From Ophiura sarsii (lineage: Eukaryota; Echinodermata; Ophiuroidea; Amphilepidida; Ophiuridae), in the NCBI GenBank assembly GCA_035610835.1, contig CM069455.1, positions 19,357,874 to 19,421,873 of the forward strand: 64,000 bases of DNA. The letters are read 5' to 3'. Position numbers and translations under genes: made by a program. The notes beneath the pieces are model-generated. The model did not search any database, was not told the DNA's origin, and worked only from the letters and a program-made list of their open reading frames with translations. Below, one piece after another: positions 22,081 to 33,790 of this stretch. Numbering within the stretch: position 1 is the first letter of the stretch; each line of letters begins with the position of its first letter.

Positions 22081-22632
22081 GCTATAGCACCCAAAAACAC
22101 ATGGAATAAGACGGATATTTATGAAATATGGAACTTATTTTCGCACATTGTCCTATCCATCCGTCTAAATTGTCATTTTGCTTAACGTGTGCGGGCAATA
22201 CATCTATTGCACTGCGTCTTGTCTAAAAGAAGTCTCTATGCTTTATATGCCACTAATAGAAAAGATGATCCCACATCGTGAGCATTGTACAGTTTTTAAA
22301 CGTACGTTTGTGTCAGCATTAATACAATTACTTGTACATTAAACTAAGTGAAAAGACAACTTTAATCTCGTAACTGTTTCATCATAGCTTCGATCAATTT
22401 GACGAAGTCCATTCAGGTGTTTTTTCTTTTTTTCTAAAGCCGATTTTGTCTTATCGCGGCACTTTTAAAAGCTTTAACCTACGGATGTGGTCTGTATAAT
22501 ATTATTGCTACATATCTGAGCGCTAAACTTCTATGGCAAGGATTTCCTTTAACAATGTAATGCTAGCAACATCAATACGATCACACAGCAGATTGAAATA
22601 AACAAAATTTACTTGATGTGTTACTTACTTAA

Positions 22633-22866
22633 CACTTTCCAGGCGGCAGGCGTCTGCAGACGACAGTTCCAAAATGTCACTAAATGTTCAAAACTATAAA
22701 ACCTATAAAAAACATCACCATATTTGGAAACACTATGAGAAATGCGTTTAAACATGGTTATGGGTTGAGTAATTCTTGATATACACTTTGAAAATTTGGA
22801 AAAGTGTCTGAAAAATCTGTTTTGTATATTAATTATTATGGGAAAAGTGTATCCGCGTGGAATGTG
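22633..22866 (+). mobile_element. Family P MITE in unit A
   Basis: Follows TTAA (22629-22632) with CACTTTCCAGGCGGCAGGCG and TCTGCAGACGACAG. It ends ATCCGCGTGGAATGTG before a mutated TTCA (22867-22870). It is absent from the equivalent part of units B and C, so insertion came after the segmental duplication. Confidence 0.6.
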
Positions 22867-22981
22867 TTCATGAATTTCGGCTAATATGCAAAGTATTTGA
22901 ATTTGACACGGTTTTTCGTGGTTACGGGTCACCAATAAAGTGTCCTGTTGTAGTCTTTAATATTTCCTGTAGATTTTGCTG

Positions 22982-23065
22982 GTCGTACACGAGCAGCCTA
23001 TAGTCAGACACGAGCAGCCTATAGTCGTACACGAGCAGCCTTTAGTCGTACACGAGCAGCCTTTA
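22982..23065 (+). repeat. 21-bp tandem repeat, 4 copies
   Basis: Four units of GTCGTACACGAGCAGCCTAT plus A, with minor changes (GTCAGACACG in unit 2, CCTTTA in units 3 and 4). No frame is maintained. Confidence 0.85.
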
Positions 23066-23133
23066 GTCCCAACGGTGACTTACTGACTGAATCCATCACA
23101 ACCTCAATGACTCACTCATTCACGGCCTTAACG

Positions 23134-23490
23134 TTCAATGTTGCCTATGGTGCGCGCAATTAGCCCAATGACTTTGGTGAACCCCTTCAATGTTGCCTAT
23201 GGTGCGCGCAATTGGATACATTTAGACCGTGATCCTGTATGGAACCATGCACCCTTTGCTTTGAGAGATACATTTAGACCGTGGGCATGTTATGGAACCA
23301 TGCATCCCCTGAGTAATACATTAAGACCGTGGGCCTGTTATTGAACTATTCACCCTTTGAAGGATCTATTTAGACCGTGAGCATGTTATGGAGCCATGCA
23401 CCCTTTGAGGGATACATTCAGACCGTGAGCCTGTTATGGAACCATGTACCCTTTGAGGGGTACATTTAGACCGTGGGCCTGTTGAAATAT
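23134..23490 (+). repeat. Minisatellite cluster: 53-bp pair then ~48-bp repeat x6
   Basis: TTCAATGTTGCCTATGGTGC followed by GCGCAATT occurs at 23134 and 23187. From about 23214, six units of about 48 bp follow, each with ATTTAGACCGTGGGCCTGTT, ATGGAACCATGCACCCTTTG and GAGGGATAC. Units differ at several positions, so it is older than the 59-bp array. Confidence 0.8.
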
Positions 23491-24376
23491 ATACGCTAAC
23501 ATATAATTTTTCCTTATCAATCTTGTATAAAGATAAACAGAGTTAAAAAAGGTACAATAACACCACTTTCCAAATTACATAATTATATTCTGCCATATTA
23601 CAAGACAACAACATTTTTTAACATTCAAATATCCGACCAGCTCTACTATGCGTGCCTGGTCTTGTTAAGATTTTCCTGGGCAGCGCCTTGTAGTAGTATT
23701 ATTATCAATATATATTTGCCATACAATTTCTTAATGTGACAGACGTTTTAAATATACAGAGTAAATATGGGTTTTAGATTATGTTTGCGTACTTTATTCC
23801 AAGAGATAACGTGATTCTTATTTGAATATGCAACAATAAATACATAGCAAAGAACGTTCTATGCAAATAATAATAATAAACTCACTTTTAAGGAGCAATA
23901 ACTATTTTCACTTCTATTCGTAGTCAGAGAACTAGTCACAGCTTCCAAAATATTTGACATGCATATTATACTTGTTTCTCTTTTTTTAAAGCTATTTATA
24001 AATGAACAACACATTAAAAGCACTTTTTCTAAAGTTTTCTTCCGAAGAAATCAAATGAACATATAATTGCTGTATTTGTTAAATGTGTACATTTGAAATG
24101 GTTAAATTGTAAACAGACGGACTTTAAACGAACTTAGATTGATCAAACATTACGCTATTTCGGAGAATAATTTCCATCATGCAGGGATTATTTGCACACA
24201 ACGCACAGATGCAACGCATGGGTGGTTTATAATAAAATCGGTAAAAACAAGTTCTGACCATGCTATATTCAAAGCTTTGTATACGATTTGTCTCACAATT
24301 TGACCGATTCATGCCAGGAATATCAACTTCTATATCCCAAAAATTGAAGCGGCTATGTGTCCTACTATCTCAGTTA

Positions 24377-24891
24377 GGGATCACGTCAAAACTCGACCGC
24401 CAGGCAACCGCCGGTTACGGCCGGTTCCGCCCGGTTCTCACAAAACGTGTCGTCTGTTATAATATACACACATAATGAGGTCAAATAGTTACACTCTGGT
24501 GAACACGACCGGTTGATAGTGCCTCGTCACACGCGTGAGCAATAAAATCATGAAGTAATGGGCTCAGTTGACAACCAGTACAATACAGCTATTGATTTTC
24601 GCTGGGGTTGGCTTTTTCAATCTGTTTATAGCTCAATTAACTTTTAAAAATCAATACCGAAAGTCTATGAATGGTTTTTTGTTATAGAACGATTATAGAG
24701 AGAGCTATTATGTCCGCAAATTAACAGATTGATAGTGTAAATTGGTCCGGTTACAGCATTAAGTCAACCGGCGGTTGTTCAGTGTTGCATGCGCGAATAT
24801 TCATATACCAGTACAACATTTGACCTGAAAGAACCGGGCGGAACCGCCCGTAACCGGCGGTCAACGGGCGGTCGAGTTTTGACGTCTTCCC
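24377..24891. mobile_element. PIF/Harbinger-like MITE with ~60-bp termini
   Basis: The left end GGGATCACGTCAAAACTCGA and the right end TCGAGTTTTGACGTCTTCCC are inverted. Pairing continues through ACCGCCGGTTACGG and GGTTCCGCCCGGTTCT, about 60 bp in all. The flanking TTA at 24374-24376 and 24892-24894 is a 3-bp target duplication of the TWA type used by PIF/Harbinger. The 515-bp body has no transposase. A truncated end of the same family lies at 21291-21343. Confidence 0.7.
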
Positions 24892-25875
24892 TTATAAGCT
24901 CTCCAGTTTTTGTTTTGGACCTAGTTTTTTGGGGACACGCTGTAGTAATGGATTTAGGATATTTATATTTAAATCCACATGTGTTTTCTTTTGGTTAACT
25001 TATTTTTACATTTCTGTGACGTAATTGATTAAAGCACGCGACCCGTCGCTAAGATATCTATCCAGCGATAGATAGTGTGCCGTAGAACGAGCAAACCGTA
25101 ACTCCTTATAATAATATAACACGTCTCCTCAATGCACTAGAGACGCTGTACTCAAATCGTTAACACTTAATTTTACCACTTTTATAACGCTTGTGCGTGT
25201 TATTTTTGTGTTTACGGGTAATGAATTCTACACTGAATCTGAACGTCACTGCCCGAACGTGACCATTACGTGGAAGTCTATATTACCATGGAAAAAACGT
25301 GATACCCTCAGATTATTTCGCAGATTTGTTTTATCAGCTTTATACTTTTGATTACGGATATCATTTTAATTTCCCATATAATACTCGGTTTAATATTTCA
25401 TGTTATATGATATAAACGCAATGAGGAATAAGGACATCTACCATGTTAATGACATTTGTGTAGATACTTTAAAGATAGAGGTCACCCCGGAGTGACGTAA
25501 CATGCCGTTGACCACAAATCAAAGAGATAAATAAAAGCCTCTTACACAACGTACATAGCGTGATGCGATCCCTTGGGTATGAGCGAGTAGAGCGTAAAAC
25601 TGATTTTGTCTGGTTTGTTGTCAACGGCTAAGGGTACAAAGTACCCGGATGTCCGGGCTCACCTAAATCATAATCATATCGTCAGAGGCTTTATACATAG
25701 TGACGTATGGTAGACTTAGGTCGATTTTGTGATGTATAACCTATTGTTTTGAAATATAAATGTCTTAATTATTATTACGAATTCCCATAGCTAAAGATTG
25801 ATTAGTTAATTGGTAATCCAAAATTGATATGGTGTACAAAAAGCTAATACAAATATTGTTGTAACATAATGACGT

Positions 25876-25912
25876 ATATATATTATATATATATATATGT
25901 ATATATACATCA
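25876..25912. repeat. (AT)n microsatellite
   Basis: TATATATATTATATATATATATATGTATATATAC-type dinucleotide tract, broken by single G and T bases. Unit B lacks the expansion. Confidence 0.8.
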
Positions 25913-26032
25913 ATTGGTAGTAACACCGACAATGTATACTTTTTGAGTGGTTTTTCACTCTTTTACAATTAGAGTGTACTGCTGTCAGTTATCGAGCTCG
26001 ATTTTTTTGCGCTGGGATGGGGGACACCATCT

Positions 26033-26293
26033 CAGGGGCGTACCGACCGGGGGGGGGGGGGGGGGCAAGTTGCACCCCCTGGCTCCAAATACCGGGACGC
26101 TAAATTCGCAATACCGGGACGCTAAATTCGCATAACATAAATATAAATGGCCTAGTCCGAAAACACTGATGATTGGGCATTATTTGTTGACTGTTGTGCT
26201 TTTTGGACTGCGAAATTTTGTAACCGTGCGAAATTTTGTGACCTGCGGGTAACCTTTTACGAAAATTTACGCCACTGTCGGGACGACACTAGT

Positions 26294-26336
<43 letters not shown>

Positions 26337-26363
26337 TGGCTCACATGCCGCGGTACGCGCCTG
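26033..26363. mobile_element. hAT-like element carrying a 17-G and a 40-C tract
   Basis: The left end CAGGGGCGTACCG and the right end CGGTACGCGCCTG are inverted with one mismatch. The direct repeat GACACCAT flanks the insertion at 26023-26030 and 26364-26371, with two extra bases (CT) on the left. Inside, ATACCGGGACGCTAAATTCG plus CA is tandemly doubled (26090-26133). A 17-base G run (26049-26065) and a 40-base C run (26297-26336) lie near the two ends. It is absent from unit B at the equivalent place. Confidence 0.65.
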
Positions 26364-26415
26364 GACACCATATCACCCTCCCACCCTCCGCTCTCAAGTT
26401 TGAGACTCAGCAGCA

Positions 26416-26429
26416 CCCCCCCCCCCCCC
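26416..26429. repeat. 14-base C homopolymer
   Basis: A C run just outside the hAT-like element, in a C-rich stretch with CTCCCCCGCTCTCATGTTT. The near repeat of CCGCTCTCAAGTTTGAGAC and CCGCTCTCATGTTTCTGAC about 60 bp apart suggests local duplication. Confidence 0.7.
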
Positions 26430-26703
26430 TCCCCCGCTCTCATGTTTCTGACTAGGCGGTACATCCCTCGCCGCCCACCCAAACTGCTCTCAAAAAACCC
26501 ACACAAAAACCGACCGACCCTACCTGAGAGGTTCGTTTACCCGTACGATAGGGTGGTTTTTCTTCGTTTTTCGTCGCCTTAATGTCAATCTTTCGTACTT
26601 AGTATAGACTGCACTGTTATTTACTAAGTCAACACAGTCTAACAGCCTTTCATTTCAAGATTTTTGCACTGTACTTGATTTCCAATTTGTATGAAATATA
26701 AGC

Positions 26704-27260
26704 GTAAAGGTCAACCACATTTATTACGATGTAATAGCATATAGCACTATTTGCAAAGTCCGCTGGGAAATTTTGCGATTGCATTTAATGGATTGCCAAT
26801 ATTCTGCAAATATTGTTTGTCCAAAGTGTAGGAATTTCATGCTATTCAATAGAAATCAATACAATTGTTATACGGACTAAAGGACAATTTAGGTAATGCG
26901 AAACATGTAGACCAGCACAGAATTGGTATAGCATACAGAATATCTATTTAACAGGATTTGACAATATTAAGTTGCTGCAACCTGGAACATGAGTTGCCTT
27001 TATGATAAGAATTATTCTTAATGATAAGATTCCTAGACGATTAGTTTTAGTAGTGTTAACAATTTCCGATTCTATTTATGTTTCAATGGGTTTAATCCAA
27101 AATTTCAGTGTATTAAGGTCAACCACATTTTAATACGATGTAATAGCATAGCTCCCTTTGCAAAGTCCGCTGGGAAATTTGCTATTGCATTTAGTTGATT
27201 GCCAATTGTCTGCTAATATTGTTTGTCTCAAATATAGGAATTTTACATTATTCAATATAG
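26704..27260 (+). repeat. ~0.41-kb tandem duplication inside unit A
   Basis: TAAAGGTCAACCACATTTAT with GCAAAGTCCGCTGGGAAATT occurs at about 26704-26850 and again at about 27113-27260. Units B (36884) and others have it once. This is therefore a local duplication specific to unit A, followed by divergence. Confidence 0.7.
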
Positions 27261-27265
27261 GAATA

Positions 27266-27713
27266 TACACTCGTCCAAAGAAGTTCCTTACCACTCATTG
27301 AAGTTCAAATATTGAAGTTCAAATATTTCACATAAATATTTAATATAAATTAAACAATTGCATGTCAAAATAAGCAGACTATAATTCTCTATCATGTCTG
27401 TATGAAATTAAGATGTACGCATGGCTGAGCACATTCATTAAGCAATGGTAAGGTTCATATTGTGTTCAATCATTCACATTAACATTTGAATGGAGGGATT
27501 ATCCAATTTTTTGCAATCTTCTTCCACAGACCTTGCCATTGTCAAGTGAATGGGATCTGCCATGCATGAGTGCTCATGTCTAAATTCAATGTTAAGCTGT
27601 TAGAGGATTACTTTCTGCTTATTTTGATATACAATTATATATATTCTATTAAATATTAATTTGAAATATTTGGACTTTACTAAGTGGCAAGGAACTTTCT
27701 TTGGACGAGTGTA
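27266..27713. mobile_element. TA-flanked MITE with long inverted arms
   Basis: TACACTCGTCCAAAGAAGTT and AACTTTCTTTGGACGAGTGT are inverted ends. TA flanks at 27264-27265 and 27714-27715. The arms extend more than 100 bp with small gaps (TTCAAATATT, ATAAGCAGA, TAATATAAATT and their inverses). Unit B shows the empty site (TTCAATATAG...ATATATAAGGTTTTAAA), so insertion post-dates the duplication. It is non-coding. Confidence 0.7.
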
Positions 27714-28439
27714 TATTAATATAATTCATATAAGGCTTTAAACCCCAAATCTGAGCAAAATATCATCACCGAAGTGTTCAACATGATTGTCTGGTGTTTC
27801 TTTGAGTTGCTAAAACCTGAAACTTGAGTTTTCTTAATGACAATATTTATTCTGTATGATAAGATTCTTAAACGCTTGGTTTTCGTAGTGTTAACAATTT
27901 CGAAGTCCACTTAGGCTTCGATTTCGATGCCATTAATCACTGGCAATAACAGTTTGATTGAGGAATGTATTTCGGCGCGAAGCCATGGATAAGGACGAAT
28001 TAATAAAGAGTCGAAATAAAAGAAAATCGGTTGAAGGAATCTCTTGTGCTGAACATGACAATACTCAATTTGTCTTCCTTTGGACAGGGACGTAACTTTA
28101 CAGTTGCAGCATGTACGCACTCGTAATGTTTCTCCATTACACTAGTGGTTATACGCCAGCGCCTCGAGTAGGCGCGCGCGTTTATGTGCTGCAATAGGTA
28201 AAATACTCAGTTACGTCGCTGTCTTGTGATAGATAAATAGACTATAGTGGTTTTATAGAATTGAGAAAATAGAGAAAATTAGAAAAAGTTCAATTATTTA
28301 ATTGTTAGCAGGCTATCCATTTTATTTGTTACTTAAAACCATGAATGTACACGTCACCCCATCGATAGAGAATAAACACGACCATACGATTTCAAAATAC
28401 GTGACAAAATATGTATGGATGCATACGCCTGCGCATGTA

Positions 28440-28640
28440 ACATCATTGACATTATCTGACCGTAAGCGACTTGAAATTCAACGCGATAGACGCTCCTTAA
28501 CAGATCATAATGTGCACAGAGACCGAGGAGGTCTCGAGATTCCTCTTTATACGACATGCAGTCTGACTGACTTGTAATATTCCGCCCACTAATTATTCAG
28601 GAATGTTTGCTCTTGTTTGCGGTGAATATGAGAGCCCTGT
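28440..28640 (+). promoter_or_regulatory. Conserved block shared by unit A, unit B and an inverted copy
   Basis: TCTGACCGTAAGCGA, CAGATCATAATG, GCACAGAGACCGAGGAG, TCTCGAGATTCC and ACTTGTAATATTCCGCCCA recur at 37995-38210 (unit B). The first four also recur, inverted, at 63550-63730, far from the tandem array. No frame is shared. Conservation across three places could mean regulatory function or simply a mobile segment. Confidence 0.3.
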
Positions 28641-28894
28641 TGAGGCCAGTTTTTCGTAGATCGGATGGATAATGTCAAAGGTTTTTCTGTTCGGAAACGA
28701 TTAAACCTTGACGGTATAACTGAAATACGGGACGTATTTTGTCTCTTTCCTCCAAGCAAGACTTTATTTACGGGGCGTATTTATACCATACTTATATACT
28801 TTTATATAGCATACTTGTACACTTATATGCTTTTATGAGAAACAATTTAATATTGTGTTCGGTTTCCGTTGCCTTAGATCTGCAAAAAAATAGA

Positions 28895-29126
28895 TGATCG
28901 AGTCATAATTTTACCATACACGAAACAGATTTTTCAGAAACCTGTCCCATCTTTCAAAGTCTATCTCAAGCGTTACTGAACCTATACTAGGAATGTTTGT
29001 ACTTATTTTAATGCATTTCTCAAGGTGATTCCAGATATGGTGATGAAAGTCAATATTGTTGACATTTTTGAAACATTTTGTAAAATGTTGGAATGTCGTC
29101 TGCGGCCGCCCGCCGCATGGAAAGTG
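28895..29126 (-). mobile_element. Family P MITE, left end lost
   Basis: ACCATACACGAAACAGATTT, TCAAGCGTTACTGAACC and GAAACATTTTGTAAAATGTT match family P. The right end CGCCGCATGGAAAGTG abuts TTAA at 29127-29130. GTCGTCTGCGGCCGCCCGCC replaces the usual CGTCTGCAGACG palindrome. It is not present in unit B. Confidence 0.55.
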
Positions 29127-30112
29127 TTAAGAACCTGAATGACACTGCATTGTCTAAACTGTTAAAAGGCTGAAATTATATCTCATTTGTAATACGGTAT
29201 TATTTTCTTAAGTTGATCATTTTGTATTTACATTCCCCGGGGCAAAGTCTGCAAATGGCTCAGAAAACACAGTGAATTCTTACTATAATTAATAATGTCA
29301 CGCTTAAAGGCATTGTTATCACTAGCATATCAAATAGAGTAACGTACCGACACAAAGTCAAGGTTTTTGGTTGACTCGGGAATAATGACATTAATATTAA
29401 CCCCCCTGAAGTTTGTACATCCAATTGTACTTCAACAACATCTTCTAATATGTTATTAACAGATGAATTTACAATGACACGATTACAGTTTATTGGCAAT
29501 GAAGATGTGGATATTACCCTGTAGGTATAACAACTAATTGTAAAATAAGAAAAATATTATCAAATGATGTGGTATTTAATGAACATGGATCCTTTACATA
29601 TGATTGGACATATATTTCCATTACCAACATCTCTAATACCCTTTACTGTGTATATACTATGCATCGTTAATGGAAATGTTTATTTTATTTTTATATCGGC
29701 AGAAAAATGCAGAGATCCTGTATCTTAAATAATAACTAAGAAATCACACAAACTATGTTGTTGCTACTATATACATTGTAAGTATCTCTATATTCATTGT
29801 GTGTTTTATCTTGTATTTACGCAGATCGTGCGTCATGGAAATACATGTTTAACTTCTCGACCACTGAACTGAACTGATGTAATCTTGATTGTAACTGTTG
29901 GTAAGTACCAGAACAATATACAATGCTTTCCTATTAACATTTCTTTTAGTCAGTTACATATATTAAGCTAATTTATTCAATTTTAAACTGATGAAGTAGC
30001 ACATCATCGAAAATAAATAAATAAATAAAGAATGAAACACAATATATGTTTACTAAACTGAACATTTTCACTGCAAACCAAGTTTGGGACCAGGGAGAAG
30101 CAAGGGTAGCGA

Positions 30113-30180
30113 ATGCCTCTCTATAACTCGACGTTTACGAAAATGTGGCGTGGGGAGGGGGAGGGGGGGGGGGGGGGGGG
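30113..30180. repeat. 18-base G run in unit A
   Basis: GTGGCGTGGGGAGGGGGA runs into G18 (30163-30180). Unit D has AAAAGGGGCGGGCGAG at the same place (47351), so the run expanded in A only. Confidence 0.7.
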
Positions 30181-32264
30181 TAAACGTGAAGGAAAGTGTA
30201 AGGTACTGAGAGAAACATCAATATTTATTTATAATGTTATCTTCACAGGGTATCGTAACATCACAACTTCATCACCCTTTAACCAAAAACTGAACGCCCT
30301 GCAGATTCACTAGCCATATTCAAAAATTCCCTGACATCCGTAGAACAACTAAGATAGGCGATACCAGCAGACACGTGTCTATAATCGATGACGCATTGCC
30401 GAGGCAACCCAGGCTATTGTCTTCGATTAAGCTCAGTAATTGCATTAACAACACAGTCTATCAATGTAAGCAACATACATAGATGAGTTCACGGAGGCAG
30501 ACAAAACACTCAAGTTGTTTGTTTGCATTGTATGGTTAGATGATTATATAAATTAAGATATTAAAGTTCAAATATCGCGCCAGCGGGCTCGTTGTTGAAA
30601 GCTTTAATGAATTCATATCTGTATAAATGTTGCAGGGTTGTTTTCAATAATAAAGCGGGCGAGTTATAACCACATTTGTTAAGAGATTCCCCTAAGGTTC
30701 TTCGTTATGATGTTGAAATGTATTGTGAAATGAAAATATTACACAGCAAATATTCATTGTTGTGTGTAGACTGACTAGATAGAAGGCGGTAAACGAATTT
30801 ATAAATCTTAGCGTGAGGAGATAATGTATGCATGCCGGGGCCTAATACAGCATATAATGCTGATTACAATGACATTCATATGTCGCATTATTATGCAGCA
30901 GTGGTTTCGAATCATCCCTGGCCCTTAATTGTAAAATGCTTGAGTTCTTGCAATTCTTTTAATGGCCTTGGAGCCATTAGCATTATGTCACATAAAATAT
31001 GTTTCACTTGAAACGTAAACATTTAGTTTTTAATAATTCACAACAGAATATCAAGTAATAAATGTTTCAGGTTAGTCGATTGGAATACACTTATCCTTGA
31101 ATATTTGATTTTGTTAAAAGGAAAACATGAAAACAATATATTTGGATATCTGGTATCCTGATAGATGATACACATGGCAATAATCAAAACATGTAACACG
31201 CCACTCGCTTAAACCCAATAGAGCACATACGAATGAGTACTAAAATCCGAGGGCGAATGAAGAAACACGCCAGAAACGTAATGCATAAGTTCATTACCTT
31301 TACTCCTTAAGTCAGTGAAAACCTTATTAATTTTAGTAGTTAATCATCGTAAACCAATGTGGAATAATTTGACTTGTATATTTTATAGATAGATATGACT
31401 CCCAGGCCATTATTATGTTATTTAATATAATTTCTTAACACATGAATTTTCTTACACAATTTACGTATCATGACATATTCTGACATATTTGTACATACGT
31501 TATGGAAGACGGGCTATAAGTAACAACTTTCTGCTTGAACAGACCGCTACCATTGTTTACAGACAGCTATGAGTACTTTAATAATTTAAATGACAGACGT
31601 GTTGGTGTCGTTTTCATTTTCCTGTTTGATTTCTCAAATTGCTACAACGCTTAATTTGGAGCGTCGTTACCTAATAGAAAGCTGTATATCAGTGTTAGGT
31701 TTATGATCATTGTGGTTTTAAAGAAAGGCTCCGGCCCATGCCATAAATACACTCTAAAATAACTTGTGCTACGACATAATCTATAAATTGATCTAAAACT
31801 TTATTCACGTTTAATTTCAAAAATGTATCACTGTCTATTACGTTCAACAATTACACAGTTGAACGATGAACGCTTGTACGCGTAAAGCAAACCTTTCACG
31901 ACACTATCTAATTATGGAAAGGTATACATAAGATGAACGAATAACCATGCATATTATGTGAAAATGTGAATCGGATTGTATTTCAATTGGACATTATACA
32001 TCCAATTGTTATGGGGATAACTATTGCTAAAGGTTTGAATTGCATGAATCTATTACGGATAATATAGGGTATATAAATGAAGGTTTTATGGTCCAAAATA
32101 ATATTAATTTTACGTGCTAAAGAAATAAATAATCTCTGGTTACAATACATAAAGCTGTCCGAATCATGGTCATTTTAAATACAGAAATGAGATTTACATA
32201 AACTATTTATAGCCTGCTGACTAGTGCGGCACCTTTATTAAATAACACCATCATATTATTCTTT

Positions 32265-32640
32265 ACATGACAAATTGCTTACCGGTAAACCAAGCACACT
32301 TCATTATTGTAATACCTGTTACTTTCTAATGGGCCAAGTTACTTTCTAATGGGCCAATGCAAGTAGCCGAATTGAATTACAAGTCATCAAAGGATGACCG
32401 CGTAGACGTTATGTAATGAACACCGCTTTACCGTTATTCATGGGCATATTAATTTGTGTCTCGCAGGTGGTATTTAAATCTCATTATATCGACGAAGGTT
32501 GGCAGTAAAGTACGCTAAACGAAACGCGATAGCTGCCTTTTGCAATTGTTGAAATACATTTCTGTAGCACATACACGTATGAGAAATTAAACAAGGGTTA
32601 CAGGTTAAGTTACATATGTCCGATTTGTAATAGTTTCCAC
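32265..32640 (+). promoter_or_regulatory. Conserved non-coding core of unit B
   Basis: Counterpart of 21700-22080. GGGCCAATGCAAGTAGCCGA, GGATGACCGCGTAGACGT, ATGAACACCGCTTTACCGTT and GTATTTAAATCTCATTATAT are kept. TACTTTCTAATGGGCCAA is locally doubled here (32330 and 32340). A minus-strand frame that is open in A and C is closed here by a stop, against coding. Confidence 0.35.
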
Positions 32641-33790
32641 GATGGGAAACGATATTAAGCATAAACGGGGTAGCTATGGCATATACGATTTTTTTCTCTC
32701 GCCAATTGACCCATCCACATGTCTGAATCGTAGCTTTGTGGACTTTCTACGAAAAATCCTATATAACGTTGCAAGGATATTGTAACCTTGGGCATGCGCA
32801 ATTCTACGAAATTGCTTTTGTAAACAAAAAAATCTCGTTGCTTGCGAGAAAAGATGTTTCCTCCTCTCGGGCATTATTACGGTTTCACGTACTACCATTC
32901 AACTATGTTGATTTATGGCTGTCTTTCCTACACCGGCGTAGCAGTGGAAGACAATTTTTGTTTCGGGATTCGGAATCATCTACAACAATTTCTGATACAA
33001 TTGTAAAACAAATGATCATGCTTCAATATCAACTGATTTCTAATCAGAGATGAATATCAAATGTTAGTTTCACCATTTAAACAACAGTTCGGGAAGATTT
33101 TAGAAGACATGCAGCTAGTACAATGTTGCATCTGGCTTGATTGCATATCAAAGTTGTTATCCTATCTTCTGTGACCAATATTATTACAACTGTGCTACTG
33201 CTACTTATAATGATTCCAAGTTGTTAGAATGTTAATAGATGTCAAACGTTAGATGAACGTCTTGTCACTTCATATAAGCAACTATCCATAAACTATCATA
33301 CCATAATAATATGTTAAAATGATGTTCGTCAACATCCATGTATGTCATTCATACGGAATCGGAATCTCTCGACCATGATAATTGAAGTTTCTACCATCTT
33401 CTGACAGACTTCTCAATTCTCTGTGAGCCGATGAATGTCAATGCTGTCAGTTTAAATGGATTGCCACCAGGTATTACATGTCTAGGGATTTATTTGTCAT
33501 GTTCGTGTTTGATTTACGTTTAGTCACGCCAACTATTTCTCTATCCAATCGTGCAGACAAGATATAGCCTGATGAAAAAAGAATTTTATTCTTGTATCTG
33601 GTAAATACATTTTGTAAAAGTTTTATTGCGGTCATGACTTTCAAGTGTTGACAAAGTCTGTGGGCGAATGCACTTTAATCCTACGATCCCGACATGTTAA
33701 GATTTACCAGATAGTTATAGTTAATTGATGTAGAACTACACCTCTGCTGAAATCGATCATAATGAAGGAACCATTTAAATGGTGCTCTAT

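Larger units (their letters stand above)
20985..31540 (+). repeat. Segmental duplication unit A
   Basis: Collinear with unit B (31540-39815) over many landmarks. Examples are GACAGACGTGTTGGTG (21058/31593), TCGTTTACCGG-type sequence with ATGAACACCGCTTTACCGT (21850/32417), ACTGCCCGAACGTGACCATT (25248/35692), GCAAAGTCCGCTGGGAAATT (26752/36927) and CTGACTGACTTGTAATATTC (28563/38117). Identity varies from about 70 to 95 percent by eye. A is about 2 kb longer because of insertions, including 22633, 24377, 26033 and 27266 elements. No gene was identified in it. Confidence 0.85.

Noticed and set aside
22984..23490. Coding tandem-repeat protein from the 21-bp and 48-bp repeats
   Set aside because: Both periods are multiples of three, but stops and indels occur in every frame across units.
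32736..33053. 105-codon plus-strand frame in unit B
   Set aside because: The paralogous sequence in unit C (41890-42190) carries frame-breaking indels, so it is not a conserved coding exon.
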